A stretch of 16,842 nt of DNA from Cladosporium sp. IMV 00045 (Eukaryota; Ascomycota; Dothideomycetes; Cladosporiales; Cladosporiaceae): contig MSJI02000221.1 in assembly GCA_001931905.2 (NCBI GenBank), positions 1 through 16,842 on the forward strand, given 5' to 3'. The notes beneath the pieces are model-generated. The model was not told where the DNA came from. It worked only from the letters and a program-made list of their open reading frames with translations, and ran no database searches. This document shows positions 9,082 through 16,842 of the stretch, piece after piece; positions within the stretch are counted from its first letter, which is position 1; the number at the start of each line of letters is the position of its first letter. A program made the position numbers and the translations under genes.

Positions 9082-11584
9082 ATGGGCCGTCGCCCAAATG
9101 CCGTGGTGGGAGAGTTCTTCCACCGTGGACAGAAGCTGGACGATTCAAGCAATCGCTACCAGCACACTTGTAAGAAATGTGGCGAACATGTACGTGCTCA
9201 TAGTACTACATTGATTAGGTAGGTCTTCACTAACGCGACGATAAAAGTTCCCGAAAGGTCGTATCGACAGTATGCTGGGTCATCTGTTGAAGCGGTGCCC
9301 CAGCATGACCCAAGAAGATCGCAACGTAGCTTTCCTTCATATGCAAAATAACTCAAGTGGCCCTGCGAAAGCAAAAAAGCAGACGGAAGTCAATCAAAAC
9401 AGTGCGCATGTTGTTGGTTACGCTCCTCAGCATATGCCACAACTTCAGACGATGCCGGACATCCCAATCGATCACAGGCAGCAGATACAGCCTCAACATA
9501 TACCGCAGCATGCACCGCAACCAATGCCTCAACAGGCTCAGCAAATTGTTCAACAATCAATGCCGTCAGATTTGCCACTCCACATGCTCATGCAGCGCCA
9601 ACAGTCCGCCCTCGACACGCTTGCAGAGGTCTCGCGTAGGCACCTGGACTACTCTGTGCAGAAGGATGGTTTCGTCGGCGATCCACAAGCAGTCGCCTCC
9701 CTGAGACAATCCGACAGAGCCCTGGTTGAACAAGCACTATTGGCGGCTTTGCAACGCCCAGAGTCTCACGGTAATAATCTACCAACATTTGGAGAACCAA
9801 ACAACATGCCCATGTATCCGAACTATGAGACCCAGGCGCAGGCGCAGGCAGGGGCTATGCAAAACAGCTTCACCGAACCACCGGTTACAATGCCACTAAT
9901 GCAGACCGCAACAGCTGCAAGTCGACAATTGGAACAATCTCAATATCAGGATGACCATGCGCCCATCGACCCACAATTAGGTGGTCAAATGGATAGCAGT
10001 GTGGACGTCCCTCCAGAAACGGACCGCGAAGCAGCAACGCAAACTCAGACTGATTTCATGACATGGACGGAAACGCCTCAAGAGTTTGTTACTCAGCAAG
10101 ACCCTCCATCGAATGAGCCAAACCCAGAGTTCGGTTTGCTCCAAAAGACCGACAAAAGCAACGCGCGATCACGATTCACAGACACAAGACGGAAAGAGGT
10201 TCAAGAGATAAGGAAGCGCGGCGCCTGTATGCGCTGCCGTATGCTTAAGAAGCCTTGTTCTGAGGGTACGCCATGTGGGACGTGTAAGAAGATCGATGCA
10301 GCAAGATTATGGAAGGGAACTTGCCTTCGAACGAAGCTTGCTGAAGAGTTCACGCTGTACTCAACCTCATGTTTCCATTCACAAGCGGTCGCCAAGGTTG
10401 CAGGTGCGGTACAGACGAAGACTAGTTCTCCCCTTCCCGGCAGGGTGGAAATCAAGCTCTATCCAGGCTCGACACTTGCGATGACTTTAAACGCGAAACG
10501 ATACTCCAGTGCAGATTCACAAGATCTTGACATACGACTGCAACCCAGCGAAACGCCTCATACAAACAACGGAGAAGATAACATTGTTCTCGACGATGGT
10601 ATGGCATCACAAAAGCTATCCGCCTATTGTGCAAAGGACGTCGTCATCAAAGAATGCATCGAAAACGAGAGCAGTGGTTTCTTGCAGACAACACTCGGCG
10701 AAGCAACTGCCTTATTAGAAGCGGAGCAACTACAAGGGGCACCGTCAAATCGAAAATCAGACACACGGACGAATCACATCTCTCCCAGCGTTCTACTCAA
10801 GAACGTGATCGAGCTTTGGATCGAAACGAGCTTTCTCATCTCCAGACAGCATGGCGAATCAGAGATTCGCTACAACTGCAACATGCTGGCCAGTCAGGAC
10901 CCACAGGATGTCTTCTGGTCCGACGATGGTGGCCAGTCCTCGGTAGTTCTGCCTATGGGCTCTGCGAGCCATCAGATCATGCACGCACAGCTTCTGGCAG
11001 CCACGGAGACTGCCTGTCATCGGCTGAGCAAGGCAGTCATGAACGAATTGGAACGACGGCTTCTCCAGCGCCAGCAAGTCTCTGCGTACGCCACTTTCAT
11101 TTCTGCGGTGATATTACTCAGTTGCGTCGAGCGAATCACAGCCTTCTACCACTCGCTCGACCAGTCACCTCTCGCAGGTGTCAGTACCGAAGGAAGCCTC
11201 TCAATCGCACAGTCTCACCTGCAATTCGACTCGCGTCCTCCTTCCTATCCTCAAGTTGTGTCAGCTCCTTCGGCTCTCTGGCCTCAAGGCCCACACTTTG
11301 CTCGCTTACTCACTACTCTCCTCCGTATGCGAGCCTTGCCGCCTAAAGCCACGCGTACAGTCAACAACAAGCTCGCTGTTTTGCAGGAACCGGGTATGCC
11401 GGTACGTTTGAACGGCGTCGCAGTACGAGAGCAACAAGATGAAAACACGGCAAAAGCGGCGCACTGGTTGGATCTGCTGAATCTGGACGTCGATGATTTG
11501 CTTGCCATGCGAGACGGTGGTATATCCGAACGAGGCTGGGAGATGAGATTTGTCAGTGCCGTTCTGCTAGGCGAGGGTATGTAA
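9082..11584 (+). CDS. Putative transcription factor with BED-like finger and Zn2Cys6-like cluster, two exons
   Basis: Exons are 9082-9189 and 9248-11584. The 58-bp intron has a GTACGT donor, a CTAAC branch point and an AAG acceptor, giving 814 residues. The N-terminus (about 1-56) is a BED-like finger: Cys30, Cys33, His48 and Cys53 in CKKCGEH-FPKGRIDSMLGHLLKRC, with the intron cutting between H36 and F37. Residues about 97-156 are Gln/Pro/Met-rich, as in activation or low-complexity regions. A second zinc motif follows RKRGA at Cys363-x2-Cys366-x6-Cys373-x5-Cys379-x2-Cys382-x12-Cys395. This is Zn2Cys6-like but has a long last spacer. The rest (about 470-800) is mostly helical with no domain I can name. 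The ATG at 9082 has G at -3 and +4. Nuclear DNA binding is inferred; targets are unknown. The stop at 11582 lies in a splice-donor-like sequence, so the true C-terminus may differ. Confidence 0.85.
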
Positions 11585-12680
11585 GGCTCCTTCGCCATGA
11601 CTGGCAGGAAAGGCGTCTGGATTCGCTTTCCCTTCGGATCTTTCCATCATCCTTCGAAGTGATGACCCCAAGCCCTTGCCCAATGTGAATGTCATCTGTC
11701 CGAAAGGGATCAACAGAGCCATTCGGCATTTCTATCTCGATTCCGTCTACAACGGTCATGCATCATGCGCGCCTTCACCGCCACTATCACATCTCCATCG
11801 AGCCACTCCAAGACCTGAGGATGCTTTACGATCGCAGAAGTTGGAGGAACGAACGCCCTGCTGCTGCGATGCGACCCCCACGCTGCGCGTATACAGAAAT
11901 ACGTTCTCGCCGATAGTAGTCTAGTCATATGCACCTTCGCGCCGCCAAAGAAGCGAATCCTCCCAGCAGGCAGCGACGATCGTGCTTTTGGGTAGAAGGA
12001 CCGCGCGCACGCGCCAGAGAATCACATTTTTCTGATCTCCTGCTGGTCTCGGTGTTCTCGTTTCTCGCGTCGGAGAGTGGCGAGACATTACCATCAGAAC
12101 AAGGCCTTTGATGCACGAAATGATATGTTGCGAATAGTAATACATTCAACCCACAGTCGTCGTCCCGTCATCATCGTAAGCGACTCCGAAGACACAAAGT
12201 ACCTTAGTCACCTCGCATCCTCCCCCGCCTCCGCGAAACAGCCGCGATCGAGGGCATGTCTCTTCACCTCACCTTGTCAGCAAAGACGAGAGAGCGAACG
12301 TCGTGTGATCAGTTTCGATTCGTCTAGCCTACAAAGAAAACAAGATAAAGATTGAACACCCGACCCGAAAAAGCCAAGCCTTACCGCGCGGCCGGTAGAG
12401 GGCATGCGCTCTAGCTCGGGCACTACTGTACATGCCATTACGACTTTGGCAGGGCCCTGTGACTATACCGTACCGCATCATCATGAACTTCTCGCATGCA
12501 CGGAACGAGGCGTTGCGGGTATTTGCAGGAAAGAAAAACAAGAAGATGGGCAAATGCAGCTCTGCTTCTACTCTGCTCTCCCTCTCTCTTCTTCCCCTCG
12601 AGAAATAAGTCTTGCACGATCTCGCTTAACGAGCCGTGTCTCGTTCGCGTATGCGGAGTGTTTCTCTTGATCGAAGAAAA

Positions 12681-12700
12681 CGAGGCGAAACGAGGCGAAG
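12681..12700. repeat. Two tandem copies of CGAGGCGAAA/G
   Basis: A 10-bp unit occurs twice head to tail, differing in its last base, and is followed by a CG-alternating stretch at 12701-12713. Confidence 0.8.
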
Positions 12701-13216
12701 CGCGCGACGCGCGAAAGCATGACCTGCAGCCTGCAGCTAGGGAAAGCCAACCTGCCTGCCTTGCCTGTTTGCTTTTGTTGCGCGCTCTCTGCGATCGTGC
12801 TCTCTTTCGGCCGCCTGTCCTGTTTTGTGCACGCCACGGGCCGTGTTGGCGAGATGGGATTTGTCTGCCTGCATGTTGCGGTAGTGGGAGTGGCGTTGTA
12901 GTCTTCTATCTTCAAGGTAGTGATTGGTGGGCGTCATGAAGTGCATCCGCCATCATGGTCGTCGGTACTGCCCATGAAGCAACAGAAGTGAAAATAATTG
13001 GAGTCTGATTTTTCAACGAAGACGGATCTGAGGCAAAGGAACCTCAGAAAGAAGCACGCGCGGCGACGCAGATGGATGAGCAGGCCGACAAAGCCGCCGT
13101 CACAATGACAAGAAGCAGGTTTAGCATGAAACTGCCTGCTGATACCAGACTGTTTGTACTAGTAACTACCTACCTGAGCTATTGCAGTCAACGGAGTGGC
13201 TTACCGTCAGACAGAC

Positions 13217-13227
13217 CACGTGCCAAT
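13217..13227 (+). promoter_or_regulatory. Composite CACGTG E-box plus CCAAT box
   Basis: CACGTG is followed directly by CCAAT. These are the core sites of bHLH factors and of the fungal HAP/NF-Y complex. More CCAAT cores lie nearby at 12923-12927 and 12997-13001 (minus) and 13347-13351 (plus). These are motif matches only; the target gene, if any, would be to the right. Confidence 0.35.
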
Positions 13228-13863
13228 GGGCATGTTTCCTGTGAACCCTGCAAGATCCGGCATGACGAGTAGGCGCCTCGTGAGCGATGTGATGGGATCA
13301 TCGATATTTCTCCGAGGTCTCTCTCTTGTATGATCATCTCGAGTAGCCAATACATGTATCGTCAGTGATACGAAATGTGTTTACGAGCGCTCCCGACCCC
13401 ACATGTGGAGGAGGAGATCGTACGGTACGGACTATGCCGAGGTTCGATATAACCCCATATATCAACCCAGGGAGGTACCTAACCATTTTCCGGGACGGAA
13501 TTAATAGCCGTTGAAAAGCGAACAGCTCAGAAGACTATGGCAACATCCACAACAAAAGCTCATCAACAAACCACAGACCCTCCTCTGGCATGATTGCCTG
13601 AGAACGACTCGCTAAAGCACGACATAACAAAACCCACCCCATCGCCCACTAGAGAACAAGCCCACGGCAGCCTGCCTCTCTGCCATCATGTCTGCGTGAC
13701 CTGCCCGCAGTGCGCGATGCGAATACCCGCCGCCGATCGCAAGAAAGTCTATCCTCTCCCTCGTCAAGAGTCAAAGAGAACGCGTTCTGGGGCGCGCGGA
13801 GACGACAAGCACGAATGGCGAGTTCGATGATGAGGAGCTTACGCCCGCCCCGCGCGGCTACCT

Positions 13864-13892
13864 GCATGCATTGCATGCGCGTGCGTGCGTGC
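13864..13892. repeat. Near-palindrome and GTGC microsatellite
   Basis: GCATGCATTGCATGC, palindromic but for its centre, is followed by about three GTGC units. It is an alternating purine-pyrimidine tract, which can in principle adopt non-B DNA. Confidence 0.7.
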
Positions 13893-13934
13893 ATGAGGGA
13901 GAACATGGGGGCGTGTGATGAGGTAGACTGGCAG

Positions 13935-13963
13935 GCGAGGCAAGGCAAGGCAAGGCAAGGCGG
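13935..13963. repeat. CAAGG pentamer microsatellite
   Basis: Four exact CAAGG copies (13941-13960) are flanked by degenerate units. A 23-base part (13939-13961) is complementary at 21 positions to 16208-16230. Confidence 0.9.
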
Positions 13964-15298
13964 TCGTGGTAGGTCCGTCGCTGAATGGAGAGAGGAGGAG
14001 GATTGGGGGAGCTGGGTTTGGACGGATTTGTTTTCTGTCGTTCATGTATTAGGTATCTATCTATTATATCTGAGAGTGCCCAGCCAAGACCCGATGCATG
14101 TCGAAGATCATCAGAAAGAATGCCTGCAAATCACATCACGCTCGGGTCGGAGTTGATGCGGAAAAACAAAGCTCGTATCTCACATCGCCCTTCGCATCGC
14201 CGGCTGTGGCTTTCTTCACCTCGCTTCTTCACTTAGGAGAGGGCTTCGAAGGGCTGGAAGGGCTTTCTCGTTCGCTCCAGGCTGATGAGCTGAGAGTTGA
14301 GATGATAAGGTATCTTACTTTACCCTGCCATACTGTACATGCACAGTAACTTTACCCTTACGGAGACGGATGAGCAGGCGAGAATCATGCTAGCAATGAA
14401 GATGGGCATAGCGAACCCAAAGCCTGGTAGCTTTCGCCGCGGCGGCAGTGAAAGGGAAAACCTTAGTCGTGTGTGATGATCGAACCCTGGGTGGCTTGAT
14501 CTTGCCTCCGATATCAAAAATGCATATTCATGTGTACGGATTGACGCTCACGCGTTACGAACTTTTCGCCGGGCGACTGGGATTATGACCGTTGTTTCAC
14601 TACCAGCTTGCGAGGATGATAGATTGGACGTAGACGTTGCTGAGTCAGATGCAGACAACGTGTGCTGCTGTTGGGCGACCGGAAGGTCGTTTCGTGGCGA
14701 TGGCGGTTTTGCGCGTTCTTCACCCAGGAAAGGAAAGTGGACGTTTCTTTGGATGAGGCTGAAGTTTACAGGGAGGCGGCGCGTTCAGATGACTCGGTGG
14801 AGAGACGCATACTACCTCACGTACAGTAGGACCAAAGATGCATGGGTGAATCAACGTGCGAGGTAACGCGACGGACAGATCTCGTGAATAATAAGCTTAA
14901 AGCCCACTTCGGCGGCAAGACGTCTACATGTCTACATGCCTCTCCTCCTCGGGCTTCCTCTGCTCGATTTGCGAGATGTGTCTTGATCGCCGCGATCCCT
15001 TGTTGCTGTTTCTTACCGATACGGTGATATAGCAAGCTTTCAATGGGGGAGGGGGAGTCATGCATATGTGAGACATGCTTAAGAACGCAATCATCACCGC
15101 GACATCTGCGCGTGCTGACTGGTCAACTTCGAAATGTCGCCGGGCCTTCGAGGACAGGACAGGCTTTCCTCTCGCAATCATCGGCTAATGCTAGATCGCT
15201 TCGCGTCCTGCAAGCGCGCGTATCAGACGGGACGAGACGAGCTGTATGATAGCAGCAGCAGTAGTCATAATAATAATAGTCGAATCCTGCAAGTTATT

Positions 15299-15322
15299 CT
15301 CGTCGTTGTCGTCGTCGTCGTC
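15299..15322. repeat. GTC/TCG trinucleotide microsatellite
   Basis: About eight imperfect trinucleotide units run on the plus strand. AGC and TAA triplet runs at 15251-15278 lie just upstream. Confidence 0.85.
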
Positions 15323-15626
15323 TTTGGTGTTTGCATTTTTCCGACCCCCTGGCCATTCGCTACTGCCTTTCCGTCGCTCGGATCTATCCACACCACCCAC
15401 CCTTTTTCTCAACAGTGGTAGTGTGGTATTTTACTCCAGACGGGAAGAAGGCGTGCCGCGACGGAGGGAGCCCATTTCTGCTCTGGCCGAGAGCTTATAC
15501 TTGCCGCATCATCTCGATTCGATTGTTGATCACCGTATTTCTCGAATTTCCCCCATCAAGGGCACTGCACGCGTTTGCCGCCACCACCCGAAAGCCCTCA
15601 AGCCTTCAGGGAAAAAGCCGCGAACA

Positions 15627-15646
15627 GCAAGCAAGCAAGCAAGCAA
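15627..15646. repeat. GCAA tetramer microsatellite (5 copies)
   Basis: Five exact GCAA units are followed within 10 bases by a CAG-rich tract (15652-15668). Confidence 0.9.
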
Positions 15647-16195
15647 GTCAGCTCCAGCAGCAGCAGTCCAGTAACCCAGATACCCGTTCTCGCAGCTGCA
15701 AAGGCTCGTCTCGGAGATCAAGGGACGAGGACGATACCACCTACCATCTTCCCGTCCACTCCTTGCATTGCTGCTGCGACGTAGTCACCACCCTTCCTCT
15801 CTCATCTCCTTCTTGCACGAGAACAAAACGCAGGCCAGACCGAGAGGAAGCTGGTCCCTTACGTCCGAGACGAGACGCTTTGCCGGGTCAGTACTGGGTG
15901 TTGTGTAACTGGTGGTCTCTAGTTCCAGACGCAGAAGAAAGAGAGTCCAGCAGCACAAGCATTTCACCGCTCCGGCGCCACCAGCAGAAGCTATACCCAG
16001 CAATCAAAGCGAGCAAAGCAATTCTCGAGCACGGCATCATCGAGCGTCGAGCATCATCTGTTCTCGTCATCATCATCATATCCAGATCGCGCGGACATCA
16101 TTACCAGCACCCTTGCTATTGATCAATATCGCACGCGCGCATATTATTGTCACTCATCATTATTGCCTATTATACCACCTTACCTTACACTACTC

Positions 16196-16230
16196 TGCCC
16201 TGCCTTTGCCCTGCCCTGCCTTGCCTTGCC
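16196..16230. repeat. TGCCC/TGCCT pentamer microsatellite
   Basis: About seven imperfect TGCCY-type pentamers run on the plus strand. Their reverse complement closely matches the CAAGG tract at 13.94 kb. Confidence 0.85.
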
Positions 16231-16655
16231 GCCCCCGGCTCGCTCGCTCTGCTCCGTTCTGGACGGCGCTCCGACTCGCGGGCCCACCGACGCAGCATTT
16301 GCCTGCCTGGTCTCGCATACAGTAGCTCGTGGCCGGTTGGGATCATCCTGCGACGGCGATCTTCTCACCTGCCAAAGGGCGCTTGTTCACTTGCTGCTGC
16401 TTCCGCTGCTGCTGCAATAGCACAGAGGCTACCTTACACACAGCGCGGGGAGAAAGAGACCTTTCGGAGAGACTACGAGGCTACGAGACCACTGCCTAAG
16501 CCAGTGACTACTGTGAGAGAGGCAGACGAAGCCAGCCAGCACCAAGCATCAGCACCAGCAGCACCAGACAACAGCCAGCAGCCAAACAGCCGACAGCCTT
16601 CATTCGTCATCGCGGCGGAGGAAGCTGCCGCTCGGGCGCGCGCCTTCCCTCTCTC

Positions 16656-16685
16656 ATCACTCACTCACTACTCACTCACTCACTA
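16656..16685. repeat. TCAC tetramer microsatellite
   Basis: Imperfect TCAC/ACTC units fill about 30 bp, followed by CTG triplets and, from about 16727, CAT triplets. Confidence 0.85.
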
Positions 16686-16842
16686 ACTGCTGCTGCTTCG
16701 AACTTCACGCACCACACACACCCGCACATCATCATCATCTCCATCTCCCCATCGACTCCTCCTCCTCCACTCACCACCCACCGCCACCGACACCCACCTT
16801 GCTTCACCACTGCGCATCCCGGCACACTGCATCCACGCTGTC

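Larger units (their letters stand above)
11585..15200. other. Gene-free region right of the zinc-finger gene
   Basis: The first 330 bp contain overlapping open frames on both strands, which may hold a last exon or the 3' UTR of the zinc-finger gene. Beyond about 11.95 kb the open frames are short, poorly protein-like and without recognisable domains. The stretch contains small simple repeats (12681-12700, 13881-13892, 13935-13963) and a group of CCAAT and E-box motifs at 12.9-13.4 kb, which suits upstream regulatory DNA. Confidence 0.55.
15201..16842 (+). other. CT/CA-rich, simple-repeat-rich stretch: probable promoter or 5' leader of a gene beyond the right edge
   Basis: The plus strand becomes strongly pyrimidine and CA/CAG-rich and full of microsatellites: GTC triplets, GCAA tetramers, CAG runs, TCAC tetramers and CAT runs. 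Open frames here are long but of biased composition, some start at non-ATG codons, and no domain is seen. CT-rich tracts and long leaders are common upstream of fungal regulatory genes, so I infer transcription to the right. No start codon of that gene is visible; the last 150 bases have no ATG on the plus strand. Confidence 0.45.

Noticed and set aside
10627..11346. Plus-strand 239-codon open frame inside the zinc-finger gene
   Set aside because: It is an alternative frame of the coding exon with no domain and starts at a non-ATG codon.
11553..11759. Minus-strand 68-codon open frame with a protein-like stretch (VVDGIEIEMPNGSVDPF)
   Set aside because: It overlaps the 3' end of the zinc-finger gene in antisense, has no extension upstream in the same frame, and the plus strand offers competing explanations (last exon or UTR).
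12496..12939. Plus-strand 147-codon open frame rich in Cys, Arg and Ala
   Set aside because: It starts at a non-ATG codon and its composition reflects CG-rich simple sequence rather than protein constraint.
14478..14496. Minus-strand GGGTTCGAT resembling a pol III B box
   Set aside because: The flanking bases do not form a T stem, and no acceptor or anticodon arm can be drawn, so it is not a tRNA.
14585..14866. Plus-strand 93-codon ATG open frame
   Set aside because: No signal peptide, domain or splice continuation; the length is within chance for this GC content.
15331..16122. Plus-strand 263-codon open frame
   Set aside because: It begins at TTG, has compositionally biased repeat translation and no domain. 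The region looks like promoter or leader DNA.

Overview
The window is nuclear DNA from a filamentous ascomycete. Four protein genes can be supported; three have introns of 48 to 102 bp with GTRNGT-type donors (one GTAGGC exception), CAG/TAG acceptors and, in several, CTRAY-like branch points. One tRNA gene is also present. The protein families (secreted M14 carboxypeptidase, Dpb4, Vps37, and a BED-like plus Zn2Cys6 regulator) are all at home in Pezizomycotina, and the overall look suggests Dothideomycetes. That class is an inference from memory of related proteins, not a search result.

Layout: (1) 1-26 is an A homopolymer at the window edge. (2) 93-1885, minus: a four-exon secreted M14 metallocarboxypeptidase with a TATA-like element upstream. 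(3) 1886-5041 has no convincing gene. (4) 5042-5113, minus: tRNA-Arg(UCU) with a pol III terminator. (5) 5849-6900, minus: four-exon dpb4, the histone-fold subunit of DNA polymerase epsilon. (6) 6901-8005 is dpb4 upstream DNA plus the region downstream of vps37. (7) 8006-8782, minus: vps37, an ESCRT-I subunit. It shares a roughly 300 bp divergent promoter with (8) 9082-11584, plus: a two-exon putative transcription factor with an N-terminal BED-like finger and an internal Zn2Cys6-like cluster. (9) 11585-16842 is more than 5 kb without a recognisable gene. Its right part (about 15.2-16.8 kb) is rich in CT, CA and CAG simple repeats, as in the long promoter or 5' leader of a gene beyond the right edge.

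The genes are ordinary housekeeping and secreted functions and do not form an obvious pathway or cluster. I found no transposon, CRISPR array, secondary-metabolite cluster or clearly new system. The points most worth checking are the architecture and both ends of the zinc-finger protein (an in-frame upstream ATG, and a stop codon lying inside a perfect 5' splice-site motif) and the gene-free right third, which holds CCAAT and E-box motifs and complementary pentamer repeats.
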